Positions 24,681-32,731 of a DNA stretch of 64,000 nucleotides are shown here, in pieces. Source of the stretch: Duganella aquatilis. GTDB lineage: Bacteria; Pseudomonadota; Gammaproteobacteria; Burkholderiales; Burkholderiaceae_D. The position numbers were made by a program, and so were the translations under genes. The notes beneath the pieces are model-generated. The model was not told the DNA's origin and did not search any database. It was given only the letters and a program-made list of their open reading frames with translations. The stretch lies in NCBI RefSeq assembly GCF_009674565.1, contig NZ_WKJL01000004.1, forward strand, positions 124,001-188,000, read 5' to 3'. Numbering within the stretch: position 1 is the stretch's first letter; each line of letters starts with the position of its first letter.

Positions 24681-25591
24681 AGCGTCTCAGGCGTGTAGGC
24701 GATGCCCAGATCGTCGTAGATCGAATACACCGCCGCCAGCAGGTTGCCCAGCTCCGGCGAACGGTCCATATGCCGCACGCCGAACAGGATCGGCGAGAAC
24801 GCATGCTTGTCCTCCAGCGGCCGGTACACCACGTTGCGGTGATGCATGGCCTGCACGCTCTCCGGCACAATGGTGATGCCCTGCCCGGCTGCCACCAGTC
24901 CCATCGCAATCTGCAGCTCGCGCACCTCGGTCACCAACCCGGGCGTGACATTGGCCTCGCCCAGTACCGCCAGCACCTGGTCGGCAAAGCTGGGACGCGG
25001 CGACTTCGGATACACCAGCAGCTTCTCGTGCACCAGATCGCGCAGCCGCAATCCACCCTGGCGCTCCACCAGCCGGTGATGCGGCGACAGCGCCACCACC
25101 ATGCGCTCATTGCGCAGCAGGATGCGGCGGATGCTCGGGTCTTCGCTTTTCAGCCGGCCGAAGCCGACGTCGATGCGGCCGTCCTTCAGCGCCTGCATCT
25201 GCTCCACCGTCATCATCTCGTGCAGCGTCACTTCCACCTCGGGGAAGCGTTCGCTGTAGCGCCGCACGATGTCCGGCAGTTCGCCGTACAGCGTGGAAGC
25301 CACAAAACCGATCGACAGCTTGCGTTCCAGCTTGCCCACGCGCTGCGTCATCGCCTTCAGATCGCGCACCTGGTCCAGCACCGTGCGCGCGTGGGCCAGG
25401 AAGAATTCGCCGGCCTCGGTCAGCCGCAACGGCCGCGAACCTTTTTCGATCAACGCCACGTCCAGCATCTCTTCCAGCTGCTGGATCTGCCGGCTCAGCG
25501 GCGGCTGGGCCATGTGCAGGCGTTCGGCCGCCCGCGTGTAATTGCGCTCTTCCGCCACGGCGATGAAGTAGCGCAGATGCCGTAATTCCAT
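24677..25591 (-). CDS. catR: LysR-family regulator CatR/CatM/BenM type
   Basis: The 304-residue protein has the LysR helix-turn-helix (MELRHLRYFIAVAEERNYTRAAERLHMAQPPLSRQIQQLEE) and the CatM/BenM-type effector domain (FVASTLYGELPDIVRRYSERFPEVEVTLHEM). It should activate catBCA in response to cis,cis-muconate. It is divergent from catB, and the operator begins only seven bases from its own start, which predicts self-repression. Confidence 0.92.
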   Translation of the reverse strand: MELRHLRYFIAVAEERNYTRAAERLHMAQPPLSRQIQQLEEMLDVALIEKGSRPLRLTEAGEFFLAHARTVLDQVRDLKAMTQRVGKLERKLSIGFVASTLYGELPDIVRRYSERFPEVEVTLHEMMTVEQMQALKDGRIDVGFGRLKSEDPSIRRILLRNERMVVALSPHHRLVERQGGLRLRDLVHEKLLVYPKSPRPSFADQVLAVLGEANVTPGLVTEVRELQIAMGLVAAGQGITIVPESVQAMHHRNVVYRPLEDKHAFSPILFGVRHMDRSPELGNLLAAVYSIYDDLGIAYTPETL

Positions 25592-25597
25592 CGATTC

Positions 25598-25624
25598 ATA
25601 CCCTCAAGGTATGGAAGCCATACC
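25598..25624. promoter_or_regulatory. CatR operator: ATAC-N7-GTAT and overlapping GGTATGG-N3-CCATACC
   Basis: ATAC (25598-25601), seven bases, then GTAT (25609-25612) is the CatM/BenM consensus exactly. It overlaps a second dyad, GGTATGG-AAG-CCATACC (25608-25624). A further ATAC occurs near 25668, closer to catB. The arrangement is the usual recognition site plus activation site of LysR regulators. Confidence 0.85.
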
Positions 25625-25694
25625 AAAACAGTGTTGGACCCGCCACCTTCGCAGGAATATCGTAAGCATACCTGACGGATTATACGGAATAAAT

Positions 25695-26804
25695 ATGATT
25701 CAAAATATCGACACCTACCTTGTAGACGTGCCAACCATTCGACCGCACCGCCTGTCCGTCGCCACCATGAACACGCAGACGCTGGTGCTGGTCAAGGTCA
25801 CCTGCGGCGACGGCATCGTCGGCTGGGGCGAGGCCACCACCATCGGCGGCCTGAATTACGGCGAAGAGAGCCCGGAAAGCATCAAGACCAATATCGACAC
25901 CTACATCGCACCGCTGCTGGTCGGCATGGAGGCGAGCGCGGTGGCCAAGGCGATGGCGAAGATCCGCAAGACCATCCAGGGCAACCGCTTCGCCAAGTGC
26001 GCGCTGGAGACCGCGCTGCTCGACGCCCAGGCGCGCCGCCTCAATGTGCCGCTGTCCGAACTGCTGGGCGGCCGCGTGCGCGACGCGCTGCCGGTGGCGT
26101 GGACGCTGGCCAGCGGCGACACCACCAAGGACATCGCCGAAGCGGAGCAGATGCTGGAACTGCGCCGCCACCGCATCTTCAAACTGAAAATCGGCCTGCG
26201 CGACGTGGCTGCCGATGTGGCCCACGTGCTGGCGATCAAGCGCGCGCTGGGCGACAAGGCCAGCGTGCGGGTGGACGTCAACCAGGCATGGACGGAGGGC
26301 GACGCGGTACGCGGCATCGCCGCACTGGAAGCCGGCGGCATCGACCTGATCGAGCAGCCGGTCAAGGCCACCAATGTCGCGGCACTGGCCCGCCTCAAGC
26401 AGCGCTTCGACGTCGCCATCATGGCCGACGAAGCGCTGCACGGCCCGGACGACGCCATGGCGCTGGCGCGCGCCGACGCCGCCGACGTCTACGCGGTCAA
26501 GATCACCCAGTCCGGCGGCCTGCTGCCGGCGCTGGAAGTGGCGACCGTGGCGCGCCTGGCCGGCATCGAACTGTATGGCGGCACCATGCTCGAAGGCGGC
26601 ATCGGCACCGCCGCCACCGCCCACGTGTGCTCCACCTTCCCCACGCTGGCCTGGGACACCGAACTGTTCGGTCCCCTGCTGCTGACGCAGGAAGTGCTGC
26701 GCGAGCCGCTGGTCTACAAGGACTTCATGCTGCAGGTGCCGACCGGCCCTGGGCTCGGCGTGGAAATCGACACCGACAAACTGCACGCCATGCGCCGCAA
26801 ATAA
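25695..26804 (+). CDS. catB: Muconate cycloisomerase
   Basis: The 369-residue enolase-superfamily enzyme has KLK at 163-165, metal ligands Asp194, Glu220 and Asp245, and Lys269 (AVKITQSGG). All are shifted by four from the Pseudomonas putida enzyme, confirming identity. It converts cis,cis-muconate to (S)-muconolactone with Mn2+. Start MIQNIDTYLVDVP follows the cat promoter region; first gene of catBCA-pcaD-transporter. Confidence 0.95.
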   Translation: MIQNIDTYLVDVPTIRPHRLSVATMNTQTLVLVKVTCGDGIVGWGEATTIGGLNYGEESPESIKTNIDTYIAPLLVGMEASAVAKAMAKIRKTIQGNRFAKCALETALLDAQARRLNVPLSELLGGRVRDALPVAWTLASGDTTKDIAEAEQMLELRRHRIFKLKIGLRDVAADVAHVLAIKRALGDKASVRVDVNQAWTEGDAVRGIAALEAGGIDLIEQPVKATNVAALARLKQRFDVAIMADEALHGPDDAMALARADAADVYAVKITQSGGLLPALEVATVARLAGIELYGGTMLEGGIGTAATAHVCSTFPTLAWDTELFGPLLLTQEVLREPLVYKDFMLQVPTGPGLGVEIDTDKLHAMRRK

Positions 26805-26819
26805 CCAAGGAGATACCCG

Positions 26820-27110
26820 ATGCTGTTCCACGTACGAATGAACGTCAACCTGCCGATGACCATGCCGGCCGAGCAGGCCGCGCAACTGAAGGCGGACGAA
26901 AAAGCGCTGGCGGCGCGCCTGCAGCACGAAGGCAAATGGCGCCACCTGTGGCGCATCGCCGGCCAGTACGCCAACATCAGCGTGTTCGATGTGGCCAGCG
27001 TGGACGAGCTGCATACGCTGCTGACGTCCCTGCCGCTATTCCCCTACATGCAGATCGAGGTGATGCCGCTATGCCGCCATCCTTCCTCGGTCCGCGACAA
27101 CGACCTTTAA
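26820..27110 (+). CDS. catC: Muconolactone delta-isomerase
   Basis: The 96-residue protein has the full CatC length and core (MLFHVRMNVNLP; EKALAARLQHEGKWRHLWRIAGQYANISVFDV; LPLFPYMQIEV). It isomerises muconolactone to 3-oxoadipate enol-lactone, as a decamer in known cases. AAGGAG precedes the ATG; 15 bases after catB. Confidence 0.95.
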   Translation: MLFHVRMNVNLPMTMPAEQAAQLKADEKALAARLQHEGKWRHLWRIAGQYANISVFDVASVDELHTLLTSLPLFPYMQIEVMPLCRHPSSVRDNDL

Positions 27111-27134
27111 AATCCTAAATAGAGGAGACCTGAA

Positions 27135-28055
27135 ATGAACCATGCAGACATCGATAAACTGGTAAAAACCTGGATCGTGGACGCAGCCAAGAGCCCAGCC
27201 AATCCGCGCGTGCAGCAAGTGGTGGTGCGCGTGCTGGGCGACTTGTGCAAAGCCATCGAAGACCTGGACGTGACGCCGAATGAGTTCTGGAGCGGCGTGT
27301 CCTACCTGTCCGCCGCCGGCGCGTCGAGTGAACTGGGCCTGCTGGCCGCCGGCCTGGGACTGGAACACTTCCTCGACCTGCGCGCCGACGAGGCGGAGGC
27401 CAAGGCCGGCCTGGCCGGCGCCACGCCGCGCACCATCGAAGGTCCGCTGTACGTGGCCGGTGCGCCGGAAAGCGTGGGCTTCGCGCGTCTGGACGACGGC
27501 AGCGAAAGCGAGCGCGCCGAAACGCTGCTGATGCAGGGCACCGTGTTCGACGAAGACGGCAAGCCACTGGCCGGCGCCAAGGTCGAAGTCTGGCACGCCA
27601 ACCTGCTCGGCAACTACTCCTTCTTCGACCGCACGCAGTCGGACTTCAACCTGCGCCGCACCATCATCACCGATGACCAGGGCCGCTACCAGTTCCGCAG
27701 CATCATCCCGGTCGGCTACGGCTGCCCGCCGGACGGCACCACGCAGCAGCTGCTCGACCTGCTGGGCCGCCACGGCCAGCGCCCGGCGCACATCCACTTC
27801 TTCATCAGCGCCGACGGCCAGCGCAAGCTGACCACGCAGATCAACATCGACGGCGACAAATACCTGTGGGACGATTTCGCCTTCGCCACGCGCGAGGGCC
27901 TGGTGCCGGCGATAGAGCGCATCAGCGATCCGCAAAAGCTGGATGCGGCACGCCTGCAGCAGCCTTACGCCTCGATCGACTTCGACTTCCACATGACGCG
28001 CGAACGCGCCGCGCTGCCGGACGCCGAGGTTGACCGTCCACGCGCCGCCGCGTGA
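27135..28055 (+). CDS. catA: Catechol 1,2-dioxygenase
   Basis: The 306-residue intradiol dioxygenase has Fe(III) ligands Tyr161 (LLGNYSFFD), Tyr195 (PVGYGCPPDG), His219 and His221 (RPAHIHFF), with spacings like the Acinetobacter enzyme. An N-terminal helical dimer and lipid-binding region precedes the catalytic barrel. It cleaves catechol to cis,cis-muconate with O2. The gene order catB-catC-catA is common in betaproteobacteria. Confidence 0.95.
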   Translation: MNHADIDKLVKTWIVDAAKSPANPRVQQVVVRVLGDLCKAIEDLDVTPNEFWSGVSYLSAAGASSELGLLAAGLGLEHFLDLRADEAEAKAGLAGATPRTIEGPLYVAGAPESVGFARLDDGSESERAETLLMQGTVFDEDGKPLAGAKVEVWHANLLGNYSFFDRTQSDFNLRRTIITDDQGRYQFRSIIPVGYGCPPDGTTQQLLDLLGRHGQRPAHIHFFISADGQRKLTTQINIDGDKYLWDDFAFATREGLVPAIERISDPQKLDAARLQQPYASIDFDFHMTRERAALPDAEVDRPRAAA

Positions 28056-28074
28056 GCACGCACCGGAGAACACT

Positions 28075-28851
28075 ATGCCTTATCTGGAAGTAGCCGGCGA
28101 CCGTCTGCATTACCGCACCGACGGCGACGCCGCACACCCTTGCGTTGTGCTGTCGAATTCCCTCGGCACCGATCTGTCCATGTGGGACGCCCAAGCCGCC
28201 GCATTGGCCGCCGATCATTACGTGGTCCGCTACGATGCGCGCGGCCATGGCCAGTCGCCGGCCGGCAGCGCGCCGGTGGACCTGGCGCGGCTGGGACAGG
28301 ACGTGATCGCCCTGCTCGATCATCTGCACATCGACCGCGCCGCCTTCTGTGGCATTTCGATGGGCGGCATGACGGGCCAATGGCTCGGCATCCACGCCCC
28401 GCAGCGCTTCACGCGGCTGGTGCTGGCCAATACCGCCGCCCGCATCGGCAGCGCCGATGGCTGGCTGACACGTGCGGCGCAGGTGCGCCAGGACGGCATG
28501 GCCGCCATCGCCGACGGCGCCGCTGCGCGCTGGTTCACGCCGGCTTTCATCGAACGCGAACCGGCCATCGTGGCGCGGCTGGTCGATCGTCTGCGCCAGC
28601 AGGACGCCGGCGGCTACGCGGCCTGCTGCGAAGCGCTGGCGCATGCCGACCTGCGCGCCGACGTGGCCAGCATCGCTGTACCGTGCATGATCGTGGCGGG
28701 CCTGTCCGATCCGGTCACCACGCCCGCAGACGGCGCCTGGCTGCAGCAGCAGATCCCCGGCGCCCGGCTGACAACGCTGCCTGCATCGCACATCTCAAAC
28801 ATCGAAGCCGGCGCGGCGTTCAGCGCGCTGCTGCGCGCTTACCTGGAGTAA
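28075..28851 (+). CDS. pcaD: 3-oxoadipate enol-lactonase
   Basis: The 258-residue alpha/beta-hydrolase has Ser95 in GISMGG, Asp212 (GLSDPVT) and His239 (ASHISNIE), the triad of PcaD. It hydrolyses 3-oxoadipate enol-lactone to 3-oxoadipate, joining the catechol branch to PcaIJF. No fused carboxymuconolactone decarboxylase (PcaC) domain is present, in line with a catechol-only role. Confidence 0.93.
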   Translation: MPYLEVAGDRLHYRTDGDAAHPCVVLSNSLGTDLSMWDAQAAALAADHYVVRYDARGHGQSPAGSAPVDLARLGQDVIALLDHLHIDRAAFCGISMGGMTGQWLGIHAPQRFTRLVLANTAARIGSADGWLTRAAQVRQDGMAAIADGAAARWFTPAFIEREPAIVARLVDRLRQQDAGGYAACCEALAHADLRADVASIAVPCMIVAGLSDPVTTPADGAWLQQQIPGARLTTLPASHISNIEAGAAFSALLRAYLE

Positions 28852-28857
28852 GAAGTA

Positions 28858-30252
28858 ATGGATACACGTTTAATGATCATCGGCGGGGTGATGGTGGCCT
28901 ATTTCGGCCTCATGTCCTGGATTACCTACAGCGTGCGCAAGCACGCCAACAGCAGCGAAGGCATGACGGCCGGCGGCCGCAATTTCCCAGCTTATTTGAT
29001 CGGCGCGCTGCTGCTGTCGGAATTCATCGGCAGCTCGGTCAGCATCGGCACGGCGCAGAAAGGCTATGAAATCGGCATCTCGGCCGCCTGGAACCTGGTG
29101 GCGCTGTCGCTCGGCTTCCTGCTGCTCGCGGTGGTGCTGGTGAAGAAGTTCAAGGAAAGCGGCCAGACCACCATCTCCGGCATCCTGGCCAGTGCATACG
29201 GCGAGCCGGTACGCTATGCGGCCTCGGTGCTGACCATCGTGGCCCTGAGCATCGTCGCGGTGGCGCTGTATGCCGGCGGCGGCGCGGTGCTGGCGGCTGT
29301 GCTGCACATTAACAAGAGCCTGGCGATTCTGCTGGTTGGCGCGATCACCGTCATCTACGTCAGCCTGGGCGGCATGCGGTCGGTGGTGTACACCAATTTC
29401 GCCCACTCCATCGTCAAGTATGTGGGCGTGATGCTGGCGCTGGCCTATGCGCTGGAAGCCAGCGGCGGCATCGCCACCTTGCAGTCGCAGCTGCCGGCGC
29501 AGATGTTCAACTGGACCGAAATCGGCTGGGGCCAGATCGTCGCCTGGATGATCGGCGGCATCGGCTCGATTTTCGCCACGCAGTATGTGATCCAGGCGCT
29601 GGTGGGCACCGACAATCCGGCCGTGGCGCGCCGCGCCTGCTACTACGTGTCGTCGCTGATGATTCCCTTCGGACTGATGGCCGCGCTGATCGGCATGTGC
29701 AGCGCGGTGATGTGGCCCGGCATGAAGTCGATCGACGCCTTTCCCAAGCTGATCGCCCACATGCCGGCCTTCTCGGCCAGCATCATGGTGGTGGGCCTGG
29801 CCGGTGCGCTGTTCGGCGGCATTTCGGCCACCACCCTGGCCTCGGCCACACTGGCGATGAAGGACTTCTACAATCCCTTCTTCAACAAGGCCAAGAGCGA
29901 TGCACGATCGGTGCTGTTCCTGCGTGTCGCCATCGCGGTCACCGGCCTGCTGCCGCTGGTGCTGGCGCTGTATGCGGAAAAGCTGCTGATGATCGCCTTC
30001 CTCGGCAAGGCGCTGCGGGCGACGCTGGCGGTGCTGATCCTGATGGCTTTCTATGCGCCGAAGTTCGGCACGCCGCGCGGCGCGTTTGTCGGCGTGATTC
30101 TGTCGGTGATCGCCACCATCGGCTGGTTCCTGGCCGGGAATCCGTTCGGCGTCGACAGCTCCTACCTGGCGCTGGCTGGACCGGTGCTGACCATGGGCAT
30201 CAGCGAACTGTTCAAGCCGGGTGCACCAGCCACATCCAGGCACTCAGCGTGA
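28858..30252 (+). CDS. Sodium:solute symporter (SSS family) in the cat operon
   Basis: The 464-residue protein has about thirteen membrane helices and SSS motifs (SSEGMTAGGRNFPAYLIGALLLSEFIGSSVSIGTAQKGYEIGISAAW; GGMRSVVYTNFAHSIVKYVG). It starts six bases after pcaD, so it is cotranscribed with catBCA-pcaD. A pathway substrate or precursor such as benzoate, muconate or another aromatic acid is the likely cargo; this is inference from operon membership. The last 41 bases overlap the convergent AEC carrier gene. Confidence 0.88.
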   Translation: MDTRLMIIGGVMVAYFGLMSWITYSVRKHANSSEGMTAGGRNFPAYLIGALLLSEFIGSSVSIGTAQKGYEIGISAAWNLVALSLGFLLLAVVLVKKFKESGQTTISGILASAYGEPVRYAASVLTIVALSIVAVALYAGGGAVLAAVLHINKSLAILLVGAITVIYVSLGGMRSVVYTNFAHSIVKYVGVMLALAYALEASGGIATLQSQLPAQMFNWTEIGWGQIVAWMIGGIGSIFATQYVIQALVGTDNPAVARRACYYVSSLMIPFGLMAALIGMCSAVMWPGMKSIDAFPKLIAHMPAFSASIMVVGLAGALFGGISATTLASATLAMKDFYNPFFNKAKSDARSVLFLRVAIAVTGLLPLVLALYAEKLLMIAFLGKALRATLAVLILMAFYAPKFGTPRGAFVGVILSVIATIGWFLAGNPFGVDSSYLALAGPVLTMGISELFKPGAPATSRHSA

Positions 30253-31165
30253 AGAACGACGCCACCATGCAAATCAATAGCGCGGTGGCGCTGCGGTCGG
30301 CCTCGCCGTAGGCCTGGCCCAGGATAGGATAGATGCTCAGCATCGGCATGGCGGCCATCAGCAAGGCGGCGGCGCGCAGGTCCGGCGCCATCGGCGTGAT
30401 GCCCAGCAGCGGCACCAGCGAGGCGATCAGCAATACCGCCAGCGGATGGCCGATCAGCTTGCCGGCCACCAGCGGCACCACGCGCTGCCAGCCCGTGCTG
30501 AGCGACAGTCCGACCAGCATGCCGCCGATGGCAAACAGCGACAGGCCACCACTGGCCTGGGCGAACAGCGTCACCGTGCGTATGACCGGCTGCGGCAGCT
30601 TGAATTCCGACAGGCTGACGACCAGGCCGGCCGTTACCGAAATCACCAGCGGGTTGCGTATCAGCCGCTGCGCCGACTGGCGGATGACCTGATGCCATGC
30701 GCCGCCTCCTCCGCCCCGGCCGTGTTCGGCCATCGCCAGCAGCAGCGGCAGCATCACCAGGTTTTCCACGATCACGTTCAGGCCCAGCGCCACGCCGGCC
30801 ACCGGCGCCACCATCAGCATCAGGATCGGGAAGCCGATAAAACTGCTGTTCGAGCACGACACGCCCATGGCCATGAACGTGCTGCGTATCAGGCTCAACC
30901 GGAGCACGCGCCGCCCCAGCAAAAACGCCAGCGCCAGCATCAACAGCGAGCCGAACAGATACGACAGCAGATACGCCGGATGCAGAATCTCCCGGATATG
31001 CCGCTGCGCCAGCGCATTGAATATCAGCGCCGGCAGCGCCAGGTTAAACACAAACTTCCCGAACACCTGCATATCCGCCCGCGCAAACAAGCCGCCACGG
31101 GTAGCGACATAACCAGCAAGAACAATCAGATAAATCGGACAAGTAATCGCAAGAATTTCAAGCAT
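30212..31165 (-). CDS. AEC-family transporter
   Basis: The 317-residue protein has about ten membrane helices and AEC repeats (VFNLALPALIFNALAQR; SCSNSSFIGFPILMLMV; LMAAMPMLSIYPILGQAYG). It is a distant paralogue of the carrier at 3340. I start at MLEILAITCP, eight bases after the vapC stop. Substrate unknown. The same strand and short gap suggest it could be read through from the toxin-antitoxin promoter, though its own promoter may lie inside vapC. Confidence 0.82.
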   Translation of the reverse strand: MLEILAITCPIYLIVLAGYVATRGGLFARADMQVFGKFVFNLALPALIFNALAQRHIREILHPAYLLSYLFGSLLMLALAFLLGRRVLRLSLIRSTFMAMGVSCSNSSFIGFPILMLMVAPVAGVALGLNVIVENLVMLPLLLAMAEHGRGGGGGAWHQVIRQSAQRLIRNPLVISVTAGLVVSLSEFKLPQPVIRTVTLFAQASGGLSLFAIGGMLVGLSLSTGWQRVVPLVAGKLIGHPLAVLLIASLVPLLGITPMAPDLRAAALLMAAMPMLSIYPILGQAYGEADRSATALLICMVASFFTLSAWMWLVHPA

Positions 31166-31173
31166 ACGAGCAA

Positions 31174-31590
31174 TCAGCCTTCCCACGGATTGATGACTTT
31201 GACACCGACGGCCTCATACGGCCCCGTGTCACGCGACGCGACGATAAAGCCGCGCGCGGCCGCAATCGCGGCAATGTAAGCATCAGGAATGGGAAAAGCC
31301 CGCCCAGCCTTTTTTGCAATGACTGCCAACTGCGCATAATGCCCCGCCGCCTCGGTGTCGAATGGGAGAATTTTGTCTTTGAACATACTCAGCAAATCGT
31401 CGAGTCCCTGCGCCAGCTGGTTCTTGCGTTTTCCCTTTGGAAGAGAACCTATACCCAGCAGCAACTCGGCCAGGGTTACGCTCGACAGATAGAGTGTCGC
31501 CTCGACTTGGCTATTCAGCCAGTTCCGTACTGCCTGGTCAGGGCGCTGCTTCATCGCCTCGGAGATGACATTGGTATCGAGAATAATCAT
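31174..31590 (-). CDS. vapC: PIN-domain ribonuclease toxin (VapC/FitB type)
   Basis: The 138-residue protein has the PIN acidic set Asp5 (ILDTNVISE), Glu42 (LAELLLG), Asp103 (IPDAYIAA) and Asp121 (SRDTGPYE) that bind Mg2+ for RNA cleavage. DTNVISE and the C-terminal VKVINPWEG are typical of FitB/VapC toxins. The start overlaps the antitoxin stop by four bases. Confidence 0.9.
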   Translation of the reverse strand: MIILDTNVISEAMKQRPDQAVRNWLNSQVEATLYLSSVTLAELLLGIGSLPKGKRKNQLAQGLDDLLSMFKDKILPFDTEAAGHYAQLAVIAKKAGRAFPIPDAYIAAIAAARGFIVASRDTGPYEAVGVKVINPWEG

Positions 31591-31841
31591 TCAAAGCTCA
31601 TCGGCTTGGATGGCGTTCTGACGCGGACCTGATCGAGGCTCTCTGCATCCTCGTCTGTGAAGCCGATTTTTCTGCCCAGCGCCGCAAGCGCATCGCCCAT
31701 CAACACACGCTGCTCAGGCTTGACTGCCGCAGCCAGAATTTCCCGCACCTCGGCCTCCGTGCTCCGGCCATGCTCGGCAGCACGCACCCGAAGCGCGCGA
31801 TGGACATCATCAGGAAGGTTACGGATTGTCAGCATCGCCAT
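31587..31841 (-). CDS. vapB: FitA/VapB-type antitoxin
   Basis: The 84-residue protein has a ribbon-helix-helix DNA-binding part (MLTIRNLPDDVHRALRVRAAEHGRSTEAEVREIL) and a C-terminal tail expected to fill the toxin active site. The start at 31841 has GAGGGA seven bases upstream. It should repress its own operon through the palindrome just upstream. Confidence 0.88.
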   Translation of the reverse strand: MAMLTIRNLPDDVHRALRVRAAEHGRSTEAEVREILAAAVKPEQRVLMGDALAALGRKIGFTDEDAESLDQVRVRTPSKPMSFE

Positions 31842-31883
31842 GATATGGTCCCTCGTCAGCATGCAATGCATTCATCTTATGCT

Positions 31884-31895
31884 TTTGCATGCAAA
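31884..31895. promoter_or_regulatory. 12-base palindrome upstream of the antitoxin gene
   Basis: TTTGCATGCAAA is a perfect palindrome 43-54 bases upstream of the antitoxin start, with a related GCATGCAATGCA block at 31859-31870 between it and the gene. Ribbon-helix-helix antitoxins bind repeated short sites of this sort to autoregulate. Confidence 0.6.
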
Positions 31896-31908
31896 GCTTC
31901 AAGCACGC

Positions 31909-32271
31909 TCAGCTTGTACGATCAATGATGACGTAGTGTTTTTTGACTGGCTCGACGACTTCGAACACGCCTTTAAAGCCGGCGGGAATGACCAGTGCGT
32001 CGCCGGGGCCGGCTTCGGCAGCGTGGCCCTGTTCGTCGATGACGCGGCAGCGGCCTTCGAGGACGTAGAAGTATTCATCCTTATGCGGGCCGAAGGCGAT
32101 GCGCCAGCTGCCTTTTTCGCAGGCCCAGATGCCGGCGCTGACGTCGCCGCTGGCGTTGGTGAAATGGTTCCAGGTGGTGCGCTGCGGATTACCTACAAAA
32201 CGGCGCTCGGCGCGCGGATGGTCATATTCAGGCGTCGGCGCTTGATGGCGGAATTCGGTGATGGTGGGCAT
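31909..32271 (-). CDS. Cupin-domain protein
   Basis: The 120-residue single-domain cupin has GIWACEKGSWRIAFGPHKDEYFYVLEGRCRVIDEQG and GPGDALVIPAGFKGVFEVVE, the two cupin motifs of the ethanolamine-utilisation-like (cupin_3) group. Possible metal ligands are His63, Glu66 and others; activity is unknown. It is divergent from a glyoxalase-like gene with 57 bases between them. Confidence 0.8.
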   Translation of the reverse strand: MPTITEFRHQAPTPEYDHPRAERRFVGNPQRTTWNHFTNASGDVSAGIWACEKGSWRIAFGPHKDEYFYVLEGRCRVIDEQGHAAEAGPGDALVIPAGFKGVFEVVEPVKKHYVIIDRTS

Positions 32272-32328
32272 AATGCTTGGCAGAAGTCATGTTTCCAAAG
32301 ATTGACTTTACCATTAGAGAGGACCCCC

Positions 32329-32727
32329 ATGCTAGACCACGTGTTTTTGTCGGTACGCGACCTGCCCGCTTCCATCAAGTTCTACGAGCAGGCGCTGGCG
32401 CCGCTCGGCATCCTGCACGTCCACGATTACGACGGCGCCGACGGCCCGGAAGGTCATCCCGACCTGAAGGGCTTCGGCAGCAACAACCGGATTTACTTCT
32501 GGCTGCGCGACGGTAACGTCGATGCGCGCGCCGCCCATGTCGGCTTTGTCGCCAGCAGCGAGGAACAGGTGAACGCCTTCTACGCCGCCGCGATGGCAGC
32601 CGGCGCCACGGACAACGGCGCACCGGGCGCACGACTGTACTACGACCCGCGCTACTACGCCGCCAACATCTTCGATCCCGACGGCTACAGCATCGAAGTC
32701 GTGTACAAGAGCTGGCAGCACGCCTAG
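32329..32727 (+). CDS. VOC-superfamily (glyoxalase/dioxygenase-like) protein
   Basis: The 132-residue protein shows the paired beta-alpha-beta VOC fold (MLDHVFLSVRDLPASIKFYEQAL; AAHVGFVASSEEQVNAFYAAAMAAG; YYAANIFDPDGYSIEVVYK). His4 and Glu near 124 are the usual metal positions. Substrate unknown. GAGAGGA precedes the ATG. Confidence 0.85.
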   Translation: MLDHVFLSVRDLPASIKFYEQALAPLGILHVHDYDGADGPEGHPDLKGFGSNNRIYFWLRDGNVDARAAHVGFVASSEEQVNAFYAAAMAAGATDNGAPGARLYYDPRYYAANIFDPDGYSIEVVYKSWQHA

Positions 32728-32731
32728 CGCA

